Of a stretch of 48,220 nt of DNA, positions 8,602 through 21,800 are shown in pieces. Within the stretch, counting starts at the first letter, position 1. Every line of letters starts with the position of its first letter. This DNA comes from Chitinophagaceae bacterium (GTDB lineage: Bacteria > Bacteroidota > Bacteroidia > Chitinophagales > Chitinophagaceae), in the NCBI GenBank assembly GCA_023251255.1, contig JAHEZD010000005.1, positions 58,889 through 107,108 of the forward strand, read 5' to 3'. The position numbers and the translations under genes are program-made. The notes under the pieces are model-generated. The model had not been told where the DNA came from, searched no databases, and saw nothing but the letters and a program-made list of their open reading frames with translations.

Positions 8602-9039
8602 TTAGTTTTGCTGTTTAACGATTGAGAGAGGGGGATTCGCCCATGAGCCATAGCCTGGCTGCTTGGCACCCGGCGGGTGCGTATGGCCCGCTTCCCACAT
8701 GAGGCCCTGTATATAGGACGCTGCCGATACCACTGTGCCCACCCAATTGCCCGTGTACCAGAGGGCAATGATGTTCTTGGCCAGTCCGCTGTAACAGGAG
8801 TCGGGTATCAATTGCATGGCAATAGCCTGCTCAATGGTAGCATCGGTACGTTCCGGGGCGGAGAGGATATCGCTGACGTTTTGGAAAAAGTAATCAATAT
8901 CGTTACCATCGGTATTTGCCAGGATGGTATTGTAGTAGGTTTCCAGCATCCCCGTTGCCTTGAGTTCGGTTTCACTGAACCCGGTAAGGAACGCTGAAAT
9001 TTCCAGGAATAGTTTTACATTGGAACTGGCGTTGATCAT
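8602..9039 (-). CDS. Small subunit of FAD-dependent sugar/sorbitol dehydrogenase
   Basis: This 145-residue protein matches the FAD-SLDH small-subunit family (sorbitol, fructose and glucose dehydrogenase small or gamma subunits). Typical blocks are LEISAFLTGFSETEL near residues 11-25, IIALWYTGNWVG near 89-100, and ending motifs AASYIQGLMWEAG and PGYGSWANPPLS. In characterised complexes this subunit helps fold the GMC subunit and carries a twin-arginine signal that exports both. Here the N-terminus (MINASSNVKLFLEIS) has no twin arginine and no hydrophobic signal, so the complex may stay in the cytoplasm. It is the first gene of the minus-strand operon, with the GMC gene 5 bp downstream. The start at 9039 follows an A/T-rich leader. 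Confidence 0.85.
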   Translation of the reverse strand: MINASSNVKLFLEISAFLTGFSETELKATGMLETYYNTILANTDGNDIDYFFQNVSDILSAPERTDATIEQAIAMQLIPDSCYSGLAKNIIALWYTGNWVGTVVSAASYIQGLMWEAGHTHPPGAKQPGYGSWANPPLSIVKQQN

Positions 9040-9821
9040 TTGTACCTATTTTAAGGGTTAGCAATATTTTATTGATGGAGCGTGCCATTATAAGGCCCAT
9101 GGGAAACTGGTCTACTATCACACACTGTCAAACACCGGAAAATCTTCACTGAAAACTGGCTGCTGGTCCATTGGCGGCATATCCTTACAATCTATTAGGT
9201 ACACTTCACAAAACCCGTATTCTACCTAGGCTGATTGCAGTTGCTTTTGGTTTGAGGATCCTGCAATGCTATTGTTCTGTCCTGTTCAACAAACGACCGT
9301 TATTTTCTAAATACCTGCCGTCAATTGTCATACAATAGTAAATGCTTGTTTCCATGGGTACAAGCGTGCTAGCACGCATTTTATTTGCGGGGATTACGCA
9401 GTAAAAACCGTAAAATCCGCAATAAGCTATCGTATACCCATTTGAATTTTTGCGTAAGGTTGGGGCCTGCCTTTACCAGCAGGTAAACTTGTTGAAATCG
9501 ATAGTCCCCATATTAAAACACCTTCAATAGGCTATTATTGACACCTATGGCCATTGGGTTACGGGGTCATTTGCAAGCAAATGATTTTTTATGCTATCAC
9601 GGCTATTGGTATTGGGGCCAAGCTAAGTGGCCAATTAATTCCTGTAAGCCCTTACTGGATATTGATTTTGGGCACTTTTATAGAAGTTTTGCAATCCATT
9701 TTCCTCCTGTACCAAAGCCCAAAAATCTAATTTGGTTTTATTGCTGCCCAAAAAGAGCAGATTTATGCGAAAGAGGCCAAATACAGCGTTATAGATAAGC
9801 AGTATCCCCCGCAACTGATTT
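9040..9821. other. Divergent intergenic region, no gene supported
   Basis: These 782 bp separate the minus-strand redox operon from the first giant surface-protein gene, so promoters for both should lie here; I could not place either with confidence. GCGTGCTAGCACGC at 9364-9377 is a perfect 14-bp palindrome and a possible operator. The TGCC.TTACCAGCAGG stretch near 9470 resembles the palindromic repeats at 28586 and 34802. The open frame at 9538-9798 has no family resemblance and is not called. Confidence 0.5.
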
Positions 9822-12800
9822 ATGAGAAAAGCACGTTCTGGCAAAAGATATTCATACAGGCAATTTATTTCCATACCATGGCTTCTATTTTTGAAAGGGC
9901 CCATGGGGTTGTTGGCCCTTCCCGCTCCTTTTTTCTTTGAGAAAAAGCACTGGAAAATGGGTATTCCAGTGTTGGCCTTGGGCATATTGTTATTCGTTTC
10001 GGGAATAGCAAAAGGCCAATCCTGTGCAAGTTGCGATGCTTCGGTCCCAGCGGTAACCATTGATTTTTCCAACAACCCCGATACTTCAACTGTTATTTCG
10101 GGCATACCAAGGGATGGCCATTGCTGCAGTGCCACGGGTGGAAGCAGGTGCATCAGGTTTAATATTACCGTAAACCCACAGTCTGCCAATATTTCCTTCT
10201 CAACCAGTGACCATGGTGTTTCCGGCTTCTACCAAATAAACTGCGGCACCCCTTACTCAACAGGCAACCCCATGTGCATTACTGGTTTGACCACTTTCTG
10301 TTTGACCTATTGCAAAAATGGTGGGGATGCCCCCGACTATACCATCAAGGTCAGCAGGGGATTTGGTTCGTCAAGCGACATACAGGTAAGGGGTGATGGT
10401 ACCTGCCCAAAGCAATTGTCCGTATCCGGACTGAATGAATCTTCCATCGTCTGGAACTCCATATACCCCGGCCTACCGGGAGCCTATAATTCCTACCTGA
10501 ACACAACGGTTGCTAGTGATACCGTAATTGTTAACCCGACAACCATTCCCCCAGGAGGGTATATTGATTACCAAGTATGTGGCCAAGCAGTAGGCTGCAG
10601 TACTGCCAACCTATGCGATACGGTAAGGGTGTATGTTTATTCCTCCCTGGCATTGTCGCTTTCGCCCGCAAATCCTGTTATTTGTACAGGGTCCGCAGGT
10701 ACGGGCAGTGTAACGCTAACGGCAACACTTACCGGGGGGAAACTGCCCTATACCTATAGTTGGACAGGGCCTGGAGGGTTTACCTCCTCCCTTCAATCCC
10801 CTACTGTTTCCTCAGTGGGGACCTACACTGCTACAGTAAACGACAGTCTCGGTTGTGCTTACCTAACAGACACGATCCTGGTTACGTCCAATTTAATTCC
10901 TGATGTAAACAGTAGCGGTACAGGAACTGTCTGTAGTGGCCGACCGCTCAATTATTCAATTATTTCTACCGTATCAGGGGCCACTTATACTTGGAGCAGG
11001 GCCGCTGTAACGGGCATTAGCAATGCCCCAGTAAGTGGGCAAACAAGTAGCACAATCACAGAAACGCTGATCAATACCACAACATCGCCCATTAATGTTA
11101 CCTACCTCATTGTTCCGAGCAATGGGGTCTGCGCAGGCGGGGTGTTTACCTACGTGGTAACCGTGTATCCCAAACCCACTGCATCTTTTACAGTGAACAA
11201 TGCCAATCAATGTTTGAGCAGCAACAGTTTGGCATTCAATAGTTCCTCCAGTTTGGCCGATTCCTATAGCTGGACCTTTGGTGATGGGGGAACCTCCCTT
11301 TTGCAGAACCCCACCCATAGCTATACTGCTGCTGGAACCTACCAAGTAAAACTGGTGGTCACCACCAACAATGGCTGCAAGGACAGCACCGCTCAGGTCA
11401 TCACCATCAACCCACAACCCTCAGCCGTAACCTATACCATCAATGCAGGCAGCCAGTGCTTAACTGGCAACAGTTTTGCATTTGCAACTGCTGCAACAGT
11501 AAGTGGCGGAACAGTAGGCTATGCATGGAACTTTGGGGATGGGGGCACTTCCACCACACAGAACCCAACACATGGTTATACAACTGCTGGTACCTACCAA
11601 GTAGGCCTGGTAGTCACCACCAACAATGGATGCAAGGACAGTACAGCGCAAACGGTTACCGTCTATCCACAACCTGTTGCAGCTTTCACTACCAACAGCA
11701 GCTCACAGTGCTTAAGCAACAATACTATTTCTTTCACCAATACATCCACCGTAAGCAGTGGAAGCATTACTGGCTATAGTTGGACCTTTGGTGATGGGGG
11801 GAGCTCCCTTTTACAGAATCCCACGCATAGCTATGCTACTGCTGGTACTTATCAGGTAAAATTGGTGGTTACCACCAATAATGGCTGCAAGGACAGTACC
11901 ACACAGGCCATTACCATCAACCCACAACCCACAGCCGTAACCTATACCATCAATGCAGGCAACCAGTGCTTGACTGGCAACATCTTTGCATTTGTCACCA
12001 GTGCTACGGTTGCTGGTGGAACTGTTGGCTATGCATGGAATTTTGGGGATGGGGGAACTTCCACCACACAGAACCCAACACATGGTTTTGCTGCAGCCGG
12101 AACCTATCAAGTAAGCTTGGTGGTCACCACCAACAATGGATGCAAGGACAGTACAGCACAAACCGTAATTGTCTATCCACAACCTGTTGCTGGCTTTACT
12201 ACCAATAATAATCCACAATGTTTAAGCAATAACAATTTCCCTTTCACCAGCACATCCACCGTAAGCAGTGGAAGCATTACTGGCTATAGCTGGACCTTTG
12301 GTGATGGCGGAACATCCACTGCACAGAATCCTGCGCATAACTATACATCCGCTGGCACCTATCAGGTAAAATTGGTGGTATCCACCAATACTGGCTGCAA
12401 GGACAGTACCACACAGGCCATTACCATCAACCCACAACCCACAGCCGTAACCTATACCATCAATGCAGGCAACCAGTGCTTGACTGGCAACAACTTTGCA
12501 TTTGCAACTGGTGCAACGGTGAGTGGTGGAACAGTTGGCTATGCATGGAACTTTGGTGACGGGGGGACTTCGTCCTTACAGAATCCCGCACATAACTATA
12601 CATCCGCTGGTACCTACCAAGTAAAACTGGTGGTAACCACCAACAATGGATGCAAGGACAGCACCACACAGAGCATCACCATCAACCCCCAACCCATAGC
12701 CGTAACCTATACCATCAATGCAGGCAACCAGTGCTTAACTGGCAACAGCTTTGCATTTGCCACCAGTGCTACGGTTGCTGGTGGAACGGTTGGCTATGCA

Positions 12801-15800
12801 TGGAACTTTGGGGATGGGGGCACTTCCACTACACAAAACCCAACACATAGCTATACTGCTGCTGGCCCCTATCAAGTGCAATTGATGGTAACCAGCAACA
12901 ATGGATGCAAGGACAGCACAGCACAAACCATAATTGTCTATCCACAACCTATTGCAGCATTTACTACCAGCAACAGTACACAATGCTTAAGCAACAATAA
13001 TTTCAATTTCACCAGCACATCCACTGTAAGCAGTGGAAGCATTACCGGTTATAGCTGGACCTTTGGTGATGGCGGAACATCCACTGCACAGAATCCTATA
13101 CATAGTTATACAACTGCAGGAACTTATCAAATAAAATTGGTGGTCACTACGAACAATGGATGCAAGGACAGTATATCCAACAGCATAACAATACATCCCC
13201 AACCTGTTGCAGCATTTACTATCAACAATACATCCCAGTGCCTAAGCAATAATAATGCTGGTTTCACTAACGCATCCACAATAAGCAGTGGAAGTATTAC
13301 GAACTATAGTTGGAACTTTGGCGATGGAGGAACCTCCACTACACAGAACCCAACACATAGTTATGCATCGGCGGGTGCCTATCAGGTAAGCTTGGTGGCA
13401 ACCACCAACAACGGATGCAAGGACAGCACCATACAAACAGTTACTATATATCCACAACCAACAAGTGTAAGCTATACAGTCAATGCTGGCAACCAATGTT
13501 TAACTGGCAACAACTTTGTGTTTACCACCAATGCAACAGTAAGCGCTGGAACAGTAAGCTATGCATGGAACTTTGGTGATGGCGGAACTGCTACTTTACA
13601 GAACCCCACACATGGTTATACAACTGCTGGTACTTATCAAGTAGGCCTAATAGTAACCACCAACAATGGCTGCAAGGATAGCGCTACACAGCAAATAACT
13701 GTTTATCCGCAGCCAGTAGCCGCATTCACAACCAACAATAATCCACAATGTTTAAGCAATAACAATTTCTCATTCACCAACACATCCACTGTAAGCAGTG
13801 GAACCATTGCAAGCTATAGTTGGAACTTTGGTGATGGCGGAACTTCCACTGCACAGCATCCTGTACATAGTTATGCTTCTGCTGGTTCGTACCAGGTAAA
13901 ACTGGTGGTAACCACGAACAATGGTTGCAAGGACAGCACCATACAAACTGTCACCATTAATCTCCAACCAACAGGCGTAAACTATACGGTCAATACAAAC
14001 AGTCAATGTTTGAGCGGCAACAATTTTGTATTTACCACTAATGCAACGGTAAGTGGCGGAACGGTAAGCTATACTTGGAACTTTGGTGATGGGGGAACTT
14101 CCACTGCACAGAATCCTATACATAGTTATGCTGTTGCAGGAACCTATCAAGTAGGTTTAGTGGTCATCACCAACAATGGTTGCAAGGATAGTGTTACACA
14201 AACCATCACTGTTTATGCCCAACCCATAGCTGGCTATACAGTAAACACCATTCAGCAATGTTTTAGCAATAACATTTTTCTATTTACCAATACATCCACC
14301 ATAAGCAGCGGAAGCATCGTACAATACAATTGGAACTTTGGGAATGGGGCAACATCTTCCGTTCAGAACCCCACCTATAGTTATACCATACCTGGCACCT
14401 ATCAGGTAAAGCTGGTGGTAACATCCAACAATGGCTGCAAGGATAGCCTAACACAAATTATACTCGTAAACCCACAACCAGTTGGCATCAACTTCACCAT
14501 CAACAACAGTTCACAATGTTTTAGTGGCAATAGCTTTTCATTTAATGCCACTGCCTCTGTAAGCAGCGGAAATATTACCAGCTATAACTGGAATTTTGGG
14601 GATGGCACAACGGCTACTGGTGCAACGGCAACACACAGTTATACAGCAGCCGGCACGTATCAGGTAAAATTGGTGGTTACCACAGACCAAGGCTGCAAGG
14701 ATAGCATTGTTCAGAACGTAACAGGTTTTCCGCAGCCCATTGCAGGGTTTACCATCAACAACAACCAGCAATGTTTAAATAACAACAGCCTTGCGTTTGC
14801 CAATACATCCACTGTGAATACAGGGACTATCGCAACCTATCATTGGAATTTTGGGGATGGGCAAACATCAACGCAACAAAATCCCACACATGTTTATACA
14901 ACTGCTGGCAGTTACCAAATAAAATTGGTCATTACAACAGACAATGGCTGCAAGGACAGTATTTCACAAACAGTAACTGTCTATCCGCAGCCAACAGCCA
15001 CCAACTTTGCAGTAAATGCTGGAAACCAATGTTTGAGTGGCAACAGTTTTGCATTCACTACCAATGCCACGGTAACCTCAGGAACGGTAACCTATAACTG
15101 GAATTTTGGTGATGGACAAACGTCAGTACTGCAAAACCCAACACATATTTATGCAGCAGCGGGTGCCTACCTTGCTACATTGGTTGTAACAACGGACAAT
15201 GGCTGCAAGGATAGTGCATCCAATAACCTAACTGTTTATCCACAGCCAACTGGAGTAAGTTTTACCATCAACAGTACCTCACCATGTGTAAGTGGCAATA
15301 GCTTCGCCTTCAATACCAATGCCACGGTAACCTCAGGAACGGTAACCTATAGTTGGGATTTTGGTGATGGCTCCACCTCTACCTTACAGAGCCCAACGCA
15401 TACTTATGCAGTAGGGGGTACTTACCCTATTAAATTGGTGGTCACAACCAATAATGGCTGCAAGGACAGCATTGTTCAAAATGTTACCCTACACGCACAA
15501 CCTACAGGTGTTGACTTTAGCGTTAATGCCAATGCACAGTGTTTGAGCAGTAATAGTTTTGGGTTCGCAACCAATGCTACAGTAAGCACAGGGAGCATTA
15601 CCTACAATTGGACTTTTGGCGATGGAGGCACCTCTGCCTTGCAAAATCCAACCCATGCTTATGCTGCTGCAGGTACTTACCTTGTTAAATTGGTAATAGC
15701 CACCGATTATGGATGCAATGACAGTGCAACACATAGCATAACCGTTTACCCGCAACCTGCAGCAGGGTTTACCATCAATAATAGCCAGCAATGCTTTAGC

Positions 15801-18800
15801 AATAATGGATTCGCCTTTACCAATACATCTACTGTAAGCAGCGGGAATATTGCCAATTACAGTTGGAGCTTTGGTGATGGGCAAACATCCACTGTGCAGA
15901 ATCCAACACATAGTTATACAATTACAGGCAGTTATACTATTAAACTGGTTGTAACCACCAATCAGGGTTGCAAGGATAGCATCACACAAAATGTAACAGT
16001 ATACCAGCAGCCATCAGGAATGGACTTTACCATAAATGCCGGAAACCAGTGTTTAAGCGGAAACAGTTTTGCATTCACCACCAATGCTGCTGTTACGTCA
16101 GGAACCGTAACCTACCAATGGAACTTTGGTGATGGGCAAACATCCATTGCACAGAATCCAACACATGCCTATGCTGCCACAGGCACTTACCAAGTGAAAT
16201 TGGTGGTCACAACCAATAATGGCTGTGCAGATAGTGTTATCAAAAGTGTAACTGTATATGCCCAACCATCAGGAGTGGATTTTACATTCAATTCAGGTAC
16301 ACAATGTTTAAGCAGCAATAGTTTTTCATTCAATACCAATGCAAGTGTAAGCACTGGCAGCATAGCTTACAGTTGGGATTTTGGCGATGGGCAAACATCC
16401 ACTTTGCAGAACCCAACACATGCTTACGTTACAGCAGGAACCTACCCTGTTAAGTTGGTGGTTACAACCAATCAGGGTTGCAAGGATAGCATTGTAAAAA
16501 ATGCAATAGTCTATCCGCCACCAACAGGTGTGACCTTTGTTATCAATACAAACAACCAATGCTTAAGTGGGAACAATTATGCATTCAGCACCAATGCTAC
16601 AGTAGCAGCGGGAACAGTGAGCTACAGTTGGAGTTTTGGTGATGGAGGAACATCTGCCTTACAGAATCCAACACATAGCTATACTGCTACAGGAACCTAC
16701 CTTGTTAAATTGGTAATAACCACAAACAATGGATGCAAGGACAGTGCAACACAAACCGTAATTGTTTATCCGCAGCCATTGGCAGGGTTCATTACCAACA
16801 ACAATACACAATGCTTCAGCAGCAACAATTTTATATTCACCAATAGCTCTACTGTAAGCAGCGGAAATATTACAGGTTATAGTTGGAACTTTGGTGACGG
16901 GGGAACATCTGCCACTCAGAACCCAACACATACTTATACCACAGGTGGAACTTATTATGTAGGTTTAGTGGTAACTACCAATAATGGATGCAGGGACAGC
17001 ATCACACAAACGGTAACTGTCTATCCGCAACCTGTGGCAGGGTTTGCCATCAACAACAACCCACAATGTCTAAGCAACAACAATTTCGGTTTCACAAATA
17101 CGTCAAGCGTTAACAGTGGAAGCATTGTAAATTATGATTGGAGCTTTGGTGATGGAGGAACTTCAACTGTTCAGAACCCAGCACATAATTATGCCGTTGC
17201 AGGAACCTATCAAGTAAAGCTGGTGGTGACAACTAACAATGGCTGCAAGGATAGCACCACACAAACAGTTACAGTATATTCACAGCCAACAAGCGTGAGC
17301 TATACTGTTAATGTAGGTAGCCAATGTTTAAGCAGCAATAGTTTTGCGTTTGCTACCAATGCCAGTGTGGGTGGCGGAACAGTGACTTATACCTGGAACT
17401 TTGGCGACGGAGGAATTTCATCTTTACAGAATCCAACACATACTTATACCATAGCTGGAACCTATCAAATAGGCTTGGTAGTAACTACCAACAATGGATG
17501 CAAGGACAGTGCTTCTCAAACAGTAACTGTCTATCCACAACCCATTGCAGGATTTACTACCAATAACAACCCACAGTGTTTAAGCAATAACAATTTCTTG
17601 TTCATCAACACATCCACGGTAAGCAGTGGAACGATAAGTTATGCTTGGGCTTTTGGTGATGGGAGCACTTCTACTGCACAGGACCCAGCACATGCTTATA
17701 CAACTGCTGGAACCTATCAGGTGAAATTAGTAGTAACCACCAATAATGGATGCAAGGACAGTACCATGCAAACCATCACCGTCAATCCACAACCAACAGG
17801 TCTTAATTTCGCAATCAATAATGGCAACCAATGCTTAAGCAACAACAGTTTTACTTTTACAACTAACGCAACAGTAACTGGTGGAACAGTAACTTATAGT
17901 TGGAACTTTGGTGATGGCGGCACATCTTCTTTACAGAATACAGCTCATAGTTATATATCAGCAGGTACCTATCAAGTAAAATTGGTGGTAACCACCAACA
18001 ATGGGTGTAAGGACAGTATCACACAAACGGTAACCGTTTACCCACAGCCCGTTGCAGGGTTTACCAGCAATACTCCACAATGTTTGAGTAACAACAGTTT
18101 CTCATTTACCAGTACATCAACTGTAAGCAGCGGAGGTATTGCTGGTTATAGTTGGAATTTTGGTGATGGTGGAACATCCACTGCACAGAACCCTACACAT
18201 AACTATGCAGCAGCAGGTGCTTACCAAGTAAAATTGGTAGTGACAACCAACAATGGCTGCAAGGACAGTTCTATACAAACGGTAACCGTTTATCCACAGG
18301 CTGTTGCAGGGTTCACGACCAACAACAACCCACAATGCTTGAGCAGCAATAATTTTGTGTTCACCAATACGTCGACCGTAAGCAGTGGAACCATTACAAG
18401 CTATAGCTGGAGTTTTGGTGATGGTGGAACTGCTACAATTCAGGGCCCTACACATAGCTATGCAGCAGCAGGTGCTTACCAAGTAAAACTGGTAGTGACA
18501 ACCAACAATGGTTGCATGGACAGTACAACCCAAACCATTATCATCAATCCACAACCAACAGGCGTAACCTATACAATCAACTCAAGCAACCAATGTTTGA
18601 ATGGCAACAGCTTTACCTTTACCACCAATGCCTCTGTAGCTAGCGGAACGGTAAGTTATGCTTGGAATTTTGGTGATGGGGCAACAGCTTCCTTACAAAA
18701 CCCTACGCATAGCTATGCAGCGGCAGGAACTTATCAAGTAAAGTTGGTGATAACCACAAACAATGGTTGCATGGACAGCATAACCCAAACGGCAACTGTC

Positions 18801-21800
18801 TATCTACAGCCTGTTGCAGGGTTCACTACCAACAATAATGCACAATGTCTAAGCAACAATCATTTTGCCTTCACTAACACATCCACTGTAAGCAGTGGAA
18901 GCATAAGTTATAGTTGGACCTTTGGTGATGGAGGAACATCCACTGTACAGAACCCAACACATAATTATGCCGCAGCAGGCACTTATCAAGTAAGCTTGGT
19001 GGCAACCACCAATAATGGTTGCAAGGACAGCATTACACAAGCAGTAACTGTCTATCCACAACCAACAAGTGTAAGCTATACAATCAATACAGGCAATCAA
19101 TGTTTGAGTGGCAACAACTTTGCGTTTGCCACCAATGCCACTGTAAGTGGTGGAACGGTAAGCTATGCCTGGAATTTTGGGGATGGGGCAATATCCTCCT
19201 TGCAGAACCCAACACACAGTTATACTGCTGCTGGAGCTTATCAGGTAACGCTGGTAGCAACAACAAACAATGGATGCACGGACAGTGTGTCACAAACAGT
19301 AACGGTCTATCCACAACCCGTTGCAGGGTTCACTACCAACAACAACCCACAATGTCTGAGCAGCAACAATTTTACCTTTACCAATACATCTACCGTAAGC
19401 AGTGGAAACATTACTAACTATAGCTGGAGCTTTGGTGATGGAGGAGCTTCTGCCGCACAAAACCCAACACATAGCTATGCAGCAGCAGGGACCTATCAAG
19501 TGAAATTGGTGGTAACCACCAACAATGGTTGCAAGGACAGTGTAACGGGCACTGTAACAGTATCGCCTCAACCCCTTGTATCATTCACCACAAACAATAG
19601 CACACAATGCTTGAGCAATAACAATTTTACATTCACCAGTACATCCACTGTTAGCAATGGTAGCATTACCAACTATAGCTGGAGCTTTGGTGATGGAGGA
19701 ACTTCTGCCGCACAAAACCCAACACATAGCTATGCAGCAGCAGGGACCTATCAAGTGAAATTGGTGGTAACCACCAACAATGGTTGCAAGGACAGCACTG
19801 CACAAACATTTACGGTATATGCCCAGCCTACAAGCGTCAATTACACAGTTAACTCAAATAGCCAATGCTTGAGTGGCAATAGTTTTGTGTTTGCAGGCAA
19901 TGCCTCGGTAAGTGTAGGAACGGTAAGTTATACCTGGAATTTTGGGGATGGGGGGATATCCGCTTTACAAAACCCAACACATAGTTATACTGTAGCCGGT
20001 ACCTATCAAGTGAGCTTGGTAGCCACAACAAACAATGGGTGCAAGGATAGTATTGTACAGAACATAACAGTCAACCCACAACCCATAAGTGTGGCCTATA
20101 CCATCAATGCGGGCAATCAATGCCTAAGCAACAATAGCTTTGCATTTGCTACCAATGCAACCGTAGGAGGCGGAACGGTAACCTATGCTTGGAACTTTGG
20201 CGATGGAGGAACTTCTGCTGCACAAAACCCAACACATAGCTATACATTAGCAGGAACCTTCCAGGTAACGCTCCTTGTGACGACGAACAATGGATGCAAG
20301 GACAGCACCACACAAACAGTAATAGCTTATCCACCACCTGTTGCGGGCTTCACTACCAACAACAACCCACAATGTTTAAGCAATAACATCTTTGCATTCA
20401 CCAATACATCAACTATAAGCAGTGGAACTATAAGTTATGCCTGGAATTTTGGGGATGGAGGAACATCCACTGCACAGAACCCAACACATAGTTATCCAGC
20501 AGCAGGAATATATCAAGTGACACTGGTGGTGACAAGCAACAATGGTTGCAAGGACAGCACCACACAAACCATCACCATCAATCCACAACCAGCAGGTGTT
20601 AGTTATACCATCAATAATGGTACGCAATGTTTGAGTGCCAATAGCTTCGCATTCACGGCCAATGCCACCGTAGGTGGTGGAACAGTAAGCTATGCTTGGA
20701 ACTTTGGGGATGGTGGTAATTCCTCTTTACAGAATCCCACACATAGTTATGCAGCGGCGGGCACTTACCAAGTAAAATTGGTGGTAACCACCAACAATGG
20801 ATGCAAGGACAGCACAGCGCAAACAGTGACCATTAAGCCAGATGCCATTGCTGAAATAAATTTCAATAACCAGCAAGGTTGTGCACCCTATACCATTGCG
20901 CCAGCAAACATCCAATTGATTAACCATCCTACGGAAAACATTTCATACGAGTGGTATGTAAATGGGCTTTTGATTGGAACGAGCATTACCTTCCCTGGCT
21001 ATACCATTACCAACGACGGTGATACTGCGAGGATAACATTAAAAGCAATCAGCAGATTTGGTTGCTTCAATGATACGGCAAGCGTTAAATTCTGGACGGT
21101 AGGCAAACCCCATCCAAACCTTGCACTGTCAGACACAGTAGGTTGCGGTCCCTTATCCATCAATATCCTCAACACAACTCCTTCCAGTGGCCTTTTCCTG
21201 TACCAATGGAGCTTTGGTCAGGGACAAACATCTACCAATACCCAACCTGGTACAATTGTTTTCCCCCCAAGCCCTAACCATATTGATACCATTTACACGA
21301 TTGCCCTTACTGCTAGCTCGGTATGTGACACCATATCCTTCATAAAAAATGTGCTGGTAAGAACAACCCCCAAAGCTGCATTCACAGCCAGTAACCTTAC
21401 AGGTTGCTCGCCCATTACGGTAACATTTACCAATACATCTTTCGGAAGCAATATCCAATCGTACACGTGGCTCTTTGGAGATGGTACTACCCTAACAGCA
21501 ATGGCCACGACTGTTTCACATACTTATACAGTCACTACCAACACTACTTTCAATGTACAGTTGATTGCAACCAATATTTGTGGCAACGACACTGCCACAG
21601 TTCCTATTGTGGTTAAACCAGACCCCATCAACCTCAATATCCAAATATTGAACAACCAAACCTCTGGTTGTGCCCCCCTTACCATAAACCTGAGCAATGC
21701 ATCTGCAGGTGCCACTTCTTATCACTGGGATTTTGGTGACGGCAATACTTCAAATACAACCACGAACGGCATTATAACGCATACTTATGCAACAGCAGGA

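Larger units (their letters stand above)
11172..20840 (+). repeat. 38-unit coding tandem repeat (PKD units of about 255 bp)
   Basis: I counted 38 consecutive units in the translation, covering 9669 bp, or 84.8 residues per unit. A typical unit runs QP-x-A-x-F-T... QCLSNN... FTNTSTVSSG... YSWNFGDGGTS... QNPTHSY..AGTYQVKLVVTTNNGCKDS..QTVTVYP. Two sub-types, often alternating, can be told apart: one with GFTTNNNPQCLSNN and TSTVSSGSI, the other with VTYTINAGNQCLTGN and NATVSGGTV. Nearly every unit has two cysteines (QCL and NGCKD), which may form an internal disulphide. The WxFGDG motif is the PKD core. Units 13, 14 and 17 are among the more diverged. Confidence 0.95.

Noticed and set aside
9538-9798. 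86-codon open frame upstream of the giant gene
   Set aside because: The translation has no domain and an odd aromatic/Cys-rich composition; there is no supporting start context.
11172-20840. Tandem repeats considered as a CRISPR array
   Set aside because: The repeat period is 255 bp with no unique spacers, the unit is in frame, and it encodes PKD domains.
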